This document shows, piece after piece, positions 9,160 through 17,504 of a stretch of 64,000 nucleotides of DNA. Positions within the stretch are counted from its first letter, which is position 1; each line of letters begins with the position of its first letter. Made by a program: the position numbers and the translations under genes. The notes beneath the pieces were generated by a model. The model saw nothing but the letters and a program-made list of their open reading frames with translations. It searched no databases and had not been told where the DNA came from. The stretch comes from Sva-07 sp963829585 (GTDB lineage Bacteria; Actinomycetota; Acidimicrobiia; Acidimicrobiales; Ilumatobacteraceae): contig CAWHJD010000027.1 in the NCBI GenBank assembly GCA_963829585.1, positions 1 to 64,000 on the forward strand, written 5' to 3'.

Positions 9160-9782
9160 GACTGCTGCGGCTCCGAGAGTGTGATGATTTCCGCTGGTGG
9201 ATCGAACAGGAGGTCGAAGTCGCTCGACACGCCGGCGAGGTCGGCGAGCACCGTGGCCATGCGCCCGTTGATCACCACGATCGAGGCCACGACGGTCTGG
9301 GACCCGACCGACTCGAACGACGAGAACATCTTCGTGTACGTGGCGGCGAAGTTGTTCTCCAATTCCCACGCAGCCTGAGCGAACTCGGCGACGTCGCTCG
9401 TTGCGAACGCGTCCTTGTAGTCCTCGTAGAACGCCTCGTCGTAGGCGTCGGCCGAGATGCCGGTGATGCCCGCGAACTGATCGGCGTAGGCCTCGTGGTT
9501 GGCGCCGAACGTCTGGGCAACCTGAGCGGCGACATCCGTCAACCCGGCCGCGAGTGCGTCGCCGTACAGCCGCTTGGCGGCCAACTCGATCCGGAGGGCC
9601 TGCTCGAGTTTGGCGGAATCCTCGACGGTCGGAGAGTAGGGGGCGGCCGAGACCGGCCGGGCAACGGCGAGCGCAACGGCACTGGCAAGGCCGGCAACGC
9701 CCAGCGCGCCCACAAGGCTGCGCCGCGACGTCGCGGTCTGAGCGGATTCGAGGTCCACGGGGGAGTGTCCTTTCGGGGTCAT
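9156..9782 (-). CDS. Exported ferritin-like protein (Tat signal)
   Basis: 208 residues starting MTPKGHSPVD with an AGGAC ribosome site. Residues 17-45 form a Tat-type signal (SRRSLVGALG then a hydrophobic run ending VSAAP). The mature part is a four-helix ferritin-like domain: KLEQALRIELAAKRLYGDAL, FGANHEAYADQFAGITG and WELENNFAATYTKMF. The Glu and His positions in these helices could bind metal, but this cannot be proved by eye. It is coupled with the next ferritin-like lipoprotein, and the two may act together at the cell surface. Confidence 0.8.
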   Translation of the reverse strand: MTPKGHSPVDLESAQTATSRRSLVGALGVAGLASAVALAVARPVSAAPYSPTVEDSAKLEQALRIELAAKRLYGDALAAGLTDVAAQVAQTFGANHEAYADQFAGITGISADAYDEAFYEDYKDAFATSDVAEFAQAAWELENNFAATYTKMFSSFESVGSQTVVASIVVINGRMATVLADLAGVSSDFDLLFDPPAEIITLSEPQQS

Positions 9783-9856
9783 GCGTCCTACAGCCTTCCC
9801 GCTGGGAGGGCATCCGAGCAATTCTAGGTTCCTGGGGCTCGTCATCTCGTGATCGT

Positions 9857-11326
9857 TCAGAAGTCGAGGGCCGAGAGTTCGCCGTACCAGCCGGCGGCGC
9901 GGTCGAGCGCCCGGGACCATCGCTCGCGCCGGTTGGCGTGGTCGTTGTCGGGACGCGGATCGACGACGTGCGAAGGCTGCCACAGGCCATCGAGATCGTG
10001 AATGTCGTTCCACACGCCCACACCGAGGCCCGCCATGAACGCCGCGCCGATGGTCGTCGACTCGGCGACCGGTGCGACCTCGACGGGTCGGTCGGCTGCG
10101 TCGGCGAGCGCTTGCACGAACGTCGGGTTCCGGCTCATGCCGCCGTCGATGCGGACCGTGTGGATGTCGATTCCGGTGTCGGCGGTGGCCGCGTCGAGCA
10201 GGTCCGCTCCACGATGGGCGACACCCTCGAGCACGGCGCGCACGACGTGCTCGCGACCCGAGCCTCGCGTCAATCCGAGCAGGGTGCCGCGGGCGCCGTA
10301 GTCCCAGCGCGGCGTACCCAGACCCATCAGCGCGGGGACGTACACGACTCCATCGGTGTCGGCGCAACGGCTGGCGACGTCGTGGCTCTGCGCCGGATGG
10401 TCGATCAGGCCGAGGTCGTCGCAGAGCCATTCGACGTTGGTCCCCGCCGACAGCATGATGCCCTCCACACCCCAGGTGAGGCGTCCGTCGATCGACCAGA
10501 GCGGCAGGGGATAGGTGCCGGCCTCGTGGCGATGTGCTCCATCGGGGGTGGGGCCGTCCGTGCACACGTCGAGCATGCCGCCGCTGCCGAAGGTGATCTT
10601 CGCGCGACCCGGCCGGACACAACCCTGCCCGATCAGCGACGCCTGCTGGTCGCCGAGCAATGCCGCGATGGGCGGTGCACCGGGGAGTGCCGTTGCCTCA
10701 CCACACACGCCGACCGAGTCGACCACGGTGGCGAGCATCGACACGGGGACACCGAGCGCATCACACACGGCTTGGTTCCAGCCGGAACCGTCGACGAGTC
10801 GCAATCCGTTCGTCGTTGCCGATGCGTTCGTGTGGTCGCTCACGTGGAGCGCGCCCTGCGACAAGGTCCACGCCACCCACGTGTCGATCGTGCCGATGCA
10901 GAGGTCACGTCCGTCGAGGTCGGGCGTGTTCGCCAGCAGCCATGACGCCTTGGTCGCCGACTGGTTCGGAGCCAGCGCCCATCCGTGCTCGATCTTGGCC
11001 ATGATGCAGTCGCCGACCGTGCGCAGGTCCTGCCAACCGAGTCCGGGGCCGACCGGTTCACCGGTCGAGCGGTCCCACATCAGCACGCTGGCGCGCTGGT
11101 TGGTGATGCCGACCGCCGAGATCGGTTCATCGACGGAGGCGATCGCCGTACGGGCGGCGTCGAGCAACTTCGCGGCCATCTCGGCCCCGTCGAACTCGAC
11201 CAATCCCGGTGCAGGGTTCGTCGGACGGCAGTCCCGGTATTCGAACGTGCGCACGCTCAGCGTGTCGTCGACGACTGCAGCGCGCAAGCCGGTGGTCCCG
11301 ACGTCGATCACCAGGATGTTGGTCAC
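9857..11326 (-). CDS. FGGY-family carbohydrate kinase (glycerol-kinase-like)
   Basis: 489 residues from a GTG at 11326 with a GGGGAGGA ribosome site. FGGY kinases phosphorylate a polyol or sugar with ATP. Visible are the N-terminal phosphate loop IDVGTTGLRAAVV, the GITNQRASVLMWDRSTGEP region, the catalytic segment GDQQASLIGQG, and the C-terminal RIDGGMSRNPTF and STTIGAAFMAGLG signature. GTIDTWVAWTLS resembles glycerol kinase, but the sequence diverges from classical GlpK, which is encoded separately at 42.3-43.8 kb. It sits with an AGPS-like oxidase and glpD, so glycerol or a related polyol is a reasonable substrate. Confidence 0.85.
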   Translation of the reverse strand: MTNILVIDVGTTGLRAAVVDDTLSVRTFEYRDCRPTNPAPGLVEFDGAEMAAKLLDAARTAIASVDEPISAVGITNQRASVLMWDRSTGEPVGPGLGWQDLRTVGDCIMAKIEHGWALAPNQSATKASWLLANTPDLDGRDLCIGTIDTWVAWTLSQGALHVSDHTNASATTNGLRLVDGSGWNQAVCDALGVPVSMLATVVDSVGVCGEATALPGAPPIAALLGDQQASLIGQGCVRPGRAKITFGSGGMLDVCTDGPTPDGAHRHEAGTYPLPLWSIDGRLTWGVEGIMLSAGTNVEWLCDDLGLIDHPAQSHDVASRCADTDGVVYVPALMGLGTPRWDYGARGTLLGLTRGSGREHVVRAVLEGVAHRGADLLDAATADTGIDIHTVRIDGGMSRNPTFVQALADAADRPVEVAPVAESTTIGAAFMAGLGVGVWNDIHDLDGLWQPSHVVDPRPDNDHANRRERWSRALDRAAGWYGELSALDF

Positions 11327-11373
11327 GTGTACGTCCTCCCCGTTCTTCCCATGTCCCCATTGTCCCCATTGCG

Positions 11374-11799
11374 TCACGACTGCGGTCTACGGCTCGACGG
11401 TACGACACCACGAGCCTGCAGCAGGCTTCCGAGCAGACCTCCGAACAAGCCGGCGAGCATCACCAGCGACAGCGTGAAGAACACACTGAACCAGTTGACG
11501 CTGTTGCCGCCGATCAGCCGGATCGCGATGAAGACCGCCTGCGCGCCGAGATACGCGACCATCGCCGTGACGATGCCGTGGCTCAGGGGGGTGCCGCGGC
11601 GCTGGATCCAGGCGGCGCAGCCGGCACCGAGCACGAATCCGAACATGGCGCCGAAGAAGAAGAGCGCATTGAGCCCCGCGTCCTTGGAGTCGACGAGTGC
11701 CGCGATCAGCGTGAGTGGGATCGCCAGGATCAGACACACGCCGATTCCGGCGCGCACTGCAGCCGGATCCCATCGTCGAGCGAGGTCGTTCAGGGCCAC
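11374..11799 (-). CDS. Small integral membrane protein
   Basis: 141 residues with four predicted membrane helices (VCLILAIPLTLIAALV, ALFFFGAMFGFVLGAGC, IVTAMVAYLGAQAVFIAI, WFSVFFTLSLVMLAGLFGGLLG) and a basic C-terminus. The GTG start overlaps the stop of the upstream FAD oxidase gene by 10 bases, so it is co-transcribed with the glpD block. The family is not recognised and no function is proposed. Confidence 0.7.
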   Translation of the reverse strand: MALNDLARRWDPAAVRAGIGVCLILAIPLTLIAALVDSKDAGLNALFFFGAMFGFVLGAGCAAWIQRRGTPLSHGIVTAMVAYLGAQAVFIAIRLIGGNSVNWFSVFFTLSLVMLAGLFGGLLGSLLQARGVVPSSRRPQS

Positions 11800-13271
11800 G
11801 GCACCTCGCCGAACGGCGTGGGGAGGCCCAGCTTGCCCGGGTTCATGATCCCGTTCGGGTCGAGCGTCGCCTTGATCGTGGCGAGCACGGCGTGGCCTGA
11901 TCCGAGGGCCTCGGCCATGAAGCGTCCACGGTTGAGGCCCACCCCGTGGTGGTGCGACAGGTTGCCGCCACCGGCGAGTACCGCTCGCTGCCCGGCGTCC
12001 CACAGTGCCACGTACGTCGACTCGATCTCGGCGGGCGGAGGTGTCGCGGCGAACGTGAAGTACAGACAGGCACCATCGGCATAGCTGTGCGAGAGGTGGC
12101 AGGTCGCCGCCCTCGCAGTCGGGACGGCCATGATCGCGGCGCGCACGTCGTCGAACAGCGACTCGATCTTCGACCACGGTGCGGCGATCTCCATCGTGTC
12201 GACGACGAACCCCTTGCGGGTGAGCCCCTGCAACGCGGAGGTGTCGTTGCGGTGGCCGAGCCACGCCTCGACGAGACCGACGTCTGCCGCCCTCGCGCCC
12301 ACGGTCTCACAGCTGTGCCGGACGATGGTCATGGTGGCGTCGACGATCGCTGACGCACCCTCGTCGAGGACGAGCAGGATGCACTCGGCGCCGTCACCGC
12401 CTTGCCCTCGCTGTGACTCGACCTCGTCGTAGAGGCGGAGCACCGCGGGCGTGGCACCGGCGCGGAGGATCTGCCGGCAGGCTTCGACGCCGTCGTCGAA
12501 CGAGGCGAACGAGTACGCGGCACGTTGTTCGTACTCGGGGATCGGATGTGTTCGCAGCCACACCCTGGTGATCACGCCGAGCGTTCCCTCGGATCCCACG
12601 AACAGCTGCGTGAGATCAGGACCCGCGGCGGCCGCCGGCGCCCCGCCCGTGCGCACCACGGTGCCATCGGCCAGAACGACCTCGAGGCCGACCACCATGT
12701 CTTCGATCTTGCCGTAGCGCGTCGAGTACTGGCCGGCTCCACGCGAGCCGATCCATCCGCCGACCGTCGCCAGGTCGAAACTCTGCGGGAAGTGACCGAC
12801 CGACAGTCCGGCCGCTCCGAGCGCTTCCTCGAGGTCGGGTCCGAACGTGCCGGGCAGGACTTCGACGACGCCGGACACCTCGTCGATCCCGACGACACCT
12901 GCGAGCGCCGTGGCATCGAGGACCACTCCGCCGAAGATGGGTGCTGCGGCACCGCACACGCCGCTGCGACCACCCGCGACGGTGAGGGGCAGGCGGGCGT
13001 TGTTGCACACTTGGGTGACGCGAACGACCTCGGCGGTCGACGTCGGCCGCACGACGACGTCGGCGAGCCGGGGCACGGTGCCGGCGAGTGCCCAGTGCAG
13101 TGCGAGCGGCCACCAGTCGCGGCTTGCCTCGGCGACGCCGGATCCCTCCGTGATGACCTCGCAGATCGACTCGAGTGCGCGAAGTGCGTCCTCGGGAACC
13201 TCGACGCCGGGGCCCTCGAAGCGGGAACCTGCGCCGAGCAGTTCAATCGGTGGCGTTGGCGAGCTGGTCAT
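11790..13271 (-). CDS. FAD-binding oxidase, alkyl-DHAP synthase (AGPS) type
   Basis: 493 residues with an AGGAG ribosome site before ATG. The FAD-binding_4 domain comes first: VVVRPTSTAEVVRV, VAGGRSGVCGAAAP, VGIDEVSGVVEVLPG, FDLATVGGWIGSRGAG and YGKIEDMVVGLEVVLADG. The FAD-oxidase C-terminal domain follows and ends with GGNLSHHHGVGLNRG, the histidine-rich signature of alkyldihydroxyacetonephosphate synthases. Eukaryotic AGPS makes the ether bond from acyl-DHAP and a fatty alcohol. Many bacterial homologues act on unknown substrates. Its place between glpD and a glycerol-kinase-like gene suggests a glycerol-phosphate-related reaction. The start overlaps the glpD 3' end by 29 bases. Confidence 0.85.
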   Translation of the reverse strand: MTSSPTPPIELLGAGSRFEGPGVEVPEDALRALESICEVITEGSGVAEASRDWWPLALHWALAGTVPRLADVVVRPTSTAEVVRVTQVCNNARLPLTVAGGRSGVCGAAAPIFGGVVLDATALAGVVGIDEVSGVVEVLPGTFGPDLEEALGAAGLSVGHFPQSFDLATVGGWIGSRGAGQYSTRYGKIEDMVVGLEVVLADGTVVRTGGAPAAAAGPDLTQLFVGSEGTLGVITRVWLRTHPIPEYEQRAAYSFASFDDGVEACRQILRAGATPAVLRLYDEVESQRGQGGDGAECILLVLDEGASAIVDATMTIVRHSCETVGARAADVGLVEAWLGHRNDTSALQGLTRKGFVVDTMEIAAPWSKIESLFDDVRAAIMAVPTARAATCHLSHSYADGACLYFTFAATPPPAEIESTYVALWDAGQRAVLAGGGNLSHHHGVGLNRGRFMAEALGSGHAVLATIKATLDPNGIMNPGKLGLPTPFGEVPWP

Positions 13272-15021
13272 CGTGGGCTCCTGCGATCTCCGGTGCGGCT
13301 GTCTGCTGGGTGACCGGTTGGGGTGCGAGTCCCGACGCTCGGGCGGCTGCTTCCTCGGCGTCGCACAGTGCTCGGTAGCGGGCGACCTGGCGTTCGGTCT
13401 CGGCGGCGTCCCAGCCGAGTTCCGGTGCGAGCAGGTCGGCGACGTCGGCGGCGACGGCGAGTGTGGCGGATCGGTCGAACAGGTGGGCACGGGTCCGTCG
13501 CACGAGGACATCGTCGAGCGTGGTCGCCATCTCATGGCGAGCTGCGTACACGGCTTCGGCCCGCAGGTATGGCTGGCCGGGCACGAGCGGTTCGCCCAGA
13601 GTCGGATCGAACGCGATGAGGGCGCGGACCTCGTCGGCCTGCGTGCCGAACCGGCGCGCCAGGTGTGCCGTGGTGCTTCCTCGATCTTCACGGGCCCGGC
13701 TTCCACGGGAGGGTCGCATCGCACCGAAGAGCGACAGTCGCCGGGTTGCCGAACGACGAGCGCGTCTCGGCGCGTCGAGTCGTCGCACGACCACGTCGAC
13801 GGTGTCTTCGGCCATCTCGCGGTAGGTCGTCAGCTTGCCGCCGTTGACCCGCACGACTCCGGAGTCGCTGACCGCCACCTGGTGTCGACGTGACAGGTCC
13901 GCGGTCTTGGCACTGTCGCCTTCGGCCGACGCCGACTTCACGAGCGGGCGCATCCCCGCCCACACGCCGGTGATGTCGTCGCGCGTGACGGTCTCGGTGA
14001 GTGCCTCGTTGAGTGCGGTCAGCACGTAGTCGATGTCGTCGCTCGTGCACTGAGGGTCGTCGAGCGGCTCGTCGGTGTCGGTGTCGGTGGTGCCGACGTA
14101 GACGTGGCGGAACGTTCCGTCGGGTTGCTCGCCCCATGGCACCAGGAACAGGCTGCGCTTGTCGCTGCGAACCGGGATGATGACGGCGATGTCGTTGCGG
14201 ACCTTCTCCCACGGGATCGTGACGTGCACACCCTTGGCCGGCCGGATCGAGTGGGGATCGGTTCCCTCGTCGAGGGCTCGCACCTCGTCGGCCCACACTC
14301 CTGCGGCATTGACGATGCATCGGGCCGACACGTGGATGCGTTCGCCGTCGGCGCTGACGGTGGCGCCGCTGGCTCGACCGTCCGGATCGGTGGTGATGTC
14401 GACGACGCCGCAGCGATTCACGATCACGGCACCACGTTGGGCGGCTGTACGGGCAACGGTCAACGTGAGTCGGGCGTCGTCGGCGCCGGCGTCGTAGTAG
14501 AGGTAGCCGGCACTGAGCTTGTCGAGATGAGTGGTGGGAAAGTGACGCCCCGCCTCGTCTCCCGACACGCGCTTGTGCAGCTTGCCGATCCGCCATCCGC
14601 CGGTCAGGTCGTACATCCACATCGCGGAGCCGAGCGCCTTGGCCACCTTCTTCGACACGACACCGTCCTTGGTGAGGATCGGGATCATGAACGGCAGCAC
14701 CTCCACGAGATGTGGCGCATTGCGCATCAGCCGTCGTCGTTCGCGTAGCGCCTCGTAGACCAGGCGAACGTCACCGTTCTGGAGGTAGCGCAGGCCACCG
14801 TGGATCATCTTCGAACTCTTCGACGAGGTGCCGCTGGCGAAGTCGTCGCGCTCGACCAGTGCGGTGCGCAGCCCGCGGGCGGTTGCATCCAGCGCAACGC
14901 CCACACCCGTGATTCCGCCTCCGATCACGAGCACGTCGAACGGCTCACCATCGGGTCGGCCGGCGGCCCGCAAGGCATCGAGCATGGCGCGCCGGTCGAA
15001 AGGGCGTGTCGGCGGAGGCAT
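13243..15021 (-). CDS. glpD: Aerobic glycerol-3-phosphate dehydrogenase
   Basis: 592 residues, full length for the FAD-dependent membrane-associated enzyme that oxidises sn-glycerol 3-phosphate to dihydroxyacetone phosphate and passes electrons to quinone. The N-terminus has the dinucleotide fold (VLVIGGGITGVGVALDATARG), then ASGTSSKSSKMIHGGLRYL, the GlpD signature. Further on are YYDAGADDARLTLTVARTAA, VNAAGVWADEV, VGTTDTDTDEPLDDPQ, RVNGGKLTTYREMA and the C-terminal DAO_C helical domain (DDVLVRRTRAHLFD). It begins the glycerol block and is divergent from the fur-like gene, 84 bases away. Confidence 0.95.
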   Translation of the reverse strand: MPPPTRPFDRRAMLDALRAAGRPDGEPFDVLVIGGGITGVGVALDATARGLRTALVERDDFASGTSSKSSKMIHGGLRYLQNGDVRLVYEALRERRRLMRNAPHLVEVLPFMIPILTKDGVVSKKVAKALGSAMWMYDLTGGWRIGKLHKRVSGDEAGRHFPTTHLDKLSAGYLYYDAGADDARLTLTVARTAAQRGAVIVNRCGVVDITTDPDGRASGATVSADGERIHVSARCIVNAAGVWADEVRALDEGTDPHSIRPAKGVHVTIPWEKVRNDIAVIIPVRSDKRSLFLVPWGEQPDGTFRHVYVGTTDTDTDEPLDDPQCTSDDIDYVLTALNEALTETVTRDDITGVWAGMRPLVKSASAEGDSAKTADLSRRHQVAVSDSGVVRVNGGKLTTYREMAEDTVDVVVRRLDAPRRARRSATRRLSLFGAMRPSRGSRAREDRGSTTAHLARRFGTQADEVRALIAFDPTLGEPLVPGQPYLRAEAVYAARHEMATTLDDVLVRRTRAHLFDRSATLAVAADVADLLAPELGWDAAETERQVARYRALCDAEEAAARASGLAPQPVTQQTAAPEIAGAHDDQLANATD

Positions 15022-15074
15022 GTGTCGGATGCTACGAGGTCCGGGTCACAGAGGCGAAGGTCCCAATCTGCACA

Positions 15075-15092
15075 AGTTGTCAACTAACAACT
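15075..15092. promoter_or_regulatory. Palindromic operator for the Fur/PerR-like gene
   Basis: AGTTGT (15075-15080) and ACAACT (15087-15092) form an inverted repeat with a 6-base spacer, 14 bases before the regulator's ATG and in the glpD/fur divergent space. Placement and size fit an autoregulatory Fur/PerR-family box, although the sequence differs from the E. coli Fur or B. subtilis PerR consensus. Confidence 0.5.
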
Positions 15093-15105
15093 CGTGCGTT
15101 GTAGG

Positions 15106-15534
15106 ATGAGCGCCATGAAATCGCCGACCGAGCTCGCCGAAGCCTTCCGGGCCAAGGGATTGAAGGTCACGCCGCAACGCCAGCTGCTGTTCACTTTGCT
15201 CGACGGCAACACCAGTCACCCGACCGCCGAAGCTCTGTACGCCCGGGCGAGCGAGTTGATGCCCGGCATTTCGCTGCGCACCGTCTACACGACGCTCACC
15301 GATCTCACCGACATGGGCGAACTCCAGGCCGTGGCGATCGGATCGGGCGCCACACGATTCGACCCAAATGTCGACGACCACCACCACGGCATGTGTTCCA
15401 CGTGTGGTTCGTTGACCGACCTCTACGTCGACGGAACCGAACAACTCGTGGCCGACGGCCTCGACGGTTTCAGCACCACGTCGACCACGATCGTGTTCCA
15501 CGGCACCTGCGCGACCTGCGCAGGCGCCATCTAG
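15106..15534 (+). CDS. Fur-family regulator, PerR-like
   Basis: 142 residues; a second in-frame ATG at 15115 is a possible start. It has an N-terminal winged helix (LKVTPQRQLLFTLLDG, ISLRTVYTTLTDL) and a C-terminal metal-binding domain with DDHHHGMCSTCG and a CATC pair at the end. The two CxxC pairs form the structural zinc site, and HHHG belongs to the regulatory metal site. Genes directly downstream code for rubrerythrin and partner proteins, the classical targets of peroxide-sensing PerR, so PerR-like sensing is more likely than iron uptake control. A palindrome at 15075-15092 fits autoregulation. Confidence 0.9.
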   Translation: MSAMKSPTELAEAFRAKGLKVTPQRQLLFTLLDGNTSHPTAEALYARASELMPGISLRTVYTTLTDLTDMGELQAVAIGSGATRFDPNVDDHHHGMCSTCGSLTDLYVDGTEQLVADGLDGFSTTSTTIVFHGTCATCAGAI

Positions 15535-15559
15535 ATCACGTCCGGCATCGACCCGTACG

Positions 15560-15598
15560 ACCGACATCTCTGCAACCGACATCTCTACAACCAACATC
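15560..15598 (+). repeat. Three 15-bp tandem repeats upstream of rubrerythrin
   Basis: Two full units ACCGACATCTCTGCA and ACCGACATCTCTACA plus a partial third ACCAACATC lie between the fur stop and the rubrerythrin ribosome site. They could be a spacer or a regulatory leader. Confidence 0.65.
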
Positions 15599-15612
15599 AA
15601 GGAGACAACCCC

Positions 15613-16032
15613 ATGGCTGACCTCAACGGCACCAAGACCCACGAGAACCTGAAGGAGGCGTTCGCCGGCGAGAGCCAGGCAAACCGCCGCTACCTGTGGT
15701 TCGCCCAGAAGGCCGACATCGAGGGCTACCCCGACTCGGCTGCGCTGTTCCGCTCGGTCGCCGAAGGCGAAACGGGCCACGCCCACGGCCACCTCGAGTA
15801 CCTCGCCGAGGTCGGCGATCCCGCCTCGGGCGAGCCCATCGGCGACACGGAGCAGAACTTCAAGGCGTCGATCGCCGGCGAGACCTACGAGTACACCCAG
15901 ATGTACCCGGGCTTCGCCAAGACCGCCCGCGACGAGGGCTTCGACGAGATCGCCGACTGGTTCGAGACACTCGCTCGCGCCGAGAAGAGCCACGCCGGTC
16001 GCTTCACCCAGGGCCTCGAGTCGATCAGCTGA
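15613..16032 (+). CDS. Rubrerythrin (diiron domain only)
   Basis: 139 residues with an AAGGAG ribosome site. It is a four-helix diiron peroxidase of the rubrerythrin family that reduces hydrogen peroxide. Metal-ligand motifs are KEAFAGESQANRRYLWFA, EGETGHAHGH (ExxH), AGETYEYTQMYPGFA and ARAEKSHAGRF (ExxH). The C-terminal rubredoxin-like FeS4 domain of classical rubrerythrin is absent, so electrons must come from a separate partner. It is followed by hairpins and then the Fe-S oxidoreductase gene, and lies downstream of a PerR-like regulator, consistent with peroxide defence. Confidence 0.92.
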   Translation: MADLNGTKTHENLKEAFAGESQANRRYLWFAQKADIEGYPDSAALFRSVAEGETGHAHGHLEYLAEVGDPASGEPIGDTEQNFKASIAGETYEYTQMYPGFAKTARDEGFDEIADWFETLARAEKSHAGRFTQGLESIS

Positions 16033-16041
16033 GACCCGAGT

Positions 16042-16059
16042 GAGCCCCGAAACGGGCTC
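16042..16059 (+). terminator. Small hairpin after rubrerythrin
   Basis: GAGCCC (16042-16047) pairs with GGGCTC (16054-16059) around CGAAAC, ten bases after the stop codon. It is the first of two consecutive hairpins here. Confidence 0.45.
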
Positions 16060-16063
16060 GCAA

Positions 16064-16099
16064 TGCGGGAGGGGGTCGCCTCGCGGCCCCCTCCCCGCA
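16064..16099 (+). terminator. Strong GC hairpin between rubrerythrin and the Fe-S gene
   Basis: GCGGGAGGGGG (16065-16075) pairs with CCCCCTCCCCGC (16087-16098) around an 11-base loop. No T-run follows, so it may attenuate transcription or protect the rubrerythrin mRNA rather than stop transcription fully. Confidence 0.55.
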
Positions 16100-16152
16100 C
16101 GTCCCGTCCCACCCGTTTCACGCGGGTGCCCAGTCGCGAGAAGGATTGGCAC

Positions 16153-17466
16153 ATGACGACCACCTACGACCCCAAGAATCCGGTGTACTTCGACGAGGCG
16201 GACGTCCGCGAAGAGCTGACGCGCGTCTACGACCTGTGCCACGGGTGTCGCCTGTGCTTCAAGTTCTGCACGTCCTTCCCGACGCTGTTCGAGATGATCG
16301 ACAAGCACGAGGACCAAGATGCCGGTCGGCTCACCCCCGCCGAACAGGACCAGGTCGTCGACGAGTGCTTCCAGTGCAAACTCTGCTACATCAACTGTCC
16401 GTACATCCCCGAGTTGCACGAGTGGAACCTCGACTTCCCCCGGCTGATGCTGCGAGCCGACGCCATGCAGTACGCCAACGGCATCAAGTCGTCGCGTGAC
16501 AAGGCCACCACGCAGATGATGGGGCGCACCGATCTGCTCGGAAAGCTCGCGACGAGCACAGGTCCCGTCGCCAACAAGGTCATCAATGCCGAACCCGGCT
16601 CGGGCGTACGCAAAGCCGTCGAGAAGGTCACCGGCGTGTCGTCGGTGCGCCTGCTTCCTCCGTATGCCAAACAGCGCTTCTCGACCTGGTTCAAGAAGCG
16701 CCCGAAGGTGCGCATCACCAAGTCTCAGGGCAAGGTCACGGTGTTCCCGACCTGTCTCGTCGAGTACCAGGAGACCAACATCGGCAAAGACCTGGTCAAG
16801 GTCTACGAGCGCAACGGCATCGAGTGCAACAACACGAGTGCCGGCTGCTGCGGTGCCCCCTGGCTGCACTCGGGCAACGTCAAGGAGTTCACGAAGATCG
16901 CGGAGAAGAACGTCAAGACCCTGGCCGCCGAGGTACGCGCCGGCACCGACATCGTCGTACCGCAGCCGACGTGCAGCTACATCATCAAGAAGGACTATCT
17001 CGATTACGTCGCCGACAAGTCGTTGATCGCCGACGCGGCACTCGTCGCCGAACACACCTACGACGCTGCCGAGTACCTGATGAACGTCCACAAGGGTGAC
17101 GACACGGAACTCGACACCAACTTCACCGGCGAGACGCCGGCCGACATCACGTACCACACCCCGTGTCACCTTCGTGCCCAGAACATCGGCTTCAAGAGCC
17201 GCGACCTGATGAAGCTCACCGGCGCCAAGGTCAAACTCGTTCAGCAGTGCTCGGGCATCGACGGCATGTGGGGCTTTCGGGCCGGCAACGAAGACATCTC
17301 GATCCCGATCGCCAAGAAGCTCGGCGACCAGATCACCAAGGCCGGCGGCGACGCCGTGGCCGGTGACTGCCACCTCGCCAACACGGCCATCGTCGAACAG
17401 ACCGGCCGTGAGGCCAGGCACCCACTCCAGATCATCGCCCGGGCCTACGGCATTCCCGAAGAGTGA
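16153..17466 (+). CDS. Fe-S oxidoreductase with two 4Fe-4S sites and CCG domains (GlpC/HdrD-like)
   Basis: 437 residues. Two ferredoxin-type clusters are at the N-terminus: LCHGCRLCFKFC (about residues 30-41) and CFQCKLCYINCP (about 74-85). Two cysteine-rich CCG-type domains follow: AGCCGAPWLHSGN and the later YHTPCHLRAQNIG with QQCSGIDGMWGF. This architecture is shared by GlpC and the HdrD subunit of heterodisulfide reductases, which pass electrons between a quinone or thiol pool and a partner. With rubrerythrin upstream and DUF3501 downstream, the likely role is to feed electrons to rubrerythrin. That function is inferred from the gene neighbourhood, which recurs in other bacteria. Confidence 0.88.
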   Translation: MTTTYDPKNPVYFDEADVREELTRVYDLCHGCRLCFKFCTSFPTLFEMIDKHEDQDAGRLTPAEQDQVVDECFQCKLCYINCPYIPELHEWNLDFPRLMLRADAMQYANGIKSSRDKATTQMMGRTDLLGKLATSTGPVANKVINAEPGSGVRKAVEKVTGVSSVRLLPPYAKQRFSTWFKKRPKVRITKSQGKVTVFPTCLVEYQETNIGKDLVKVYERNGIECNNTSAGCCGAPWLHSGNVKEFTKIAEKNVKTLAAEVRAGTDIVVPQPTCSYIIKKDYLDYVADKSLIADAALVAEHTYDAAEYLMNVHKGDDTELDTNFTGETPADITYHTPCHLRAQNIGFKSRDLMKLTGAKVKLVQQCSGIDGMWGFRAGNEDISIPIAKKLGDQITKAGGDAVAGDCHLANTAIVEQTGREARHPLQIIARAYGIPEE

Positions 17467-17504
17467 TGCACGCACCATCACACACCATGAGGAGCCCCGC
17501 CACC

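Noticed and set aside
15046..17481. 811-residue minus-strand frame over rubrerythrin and the Fe-S gene
   Set aside because: Antisense shadow of well-supported genes in GC-rich DNA; no domain or ribosome site.
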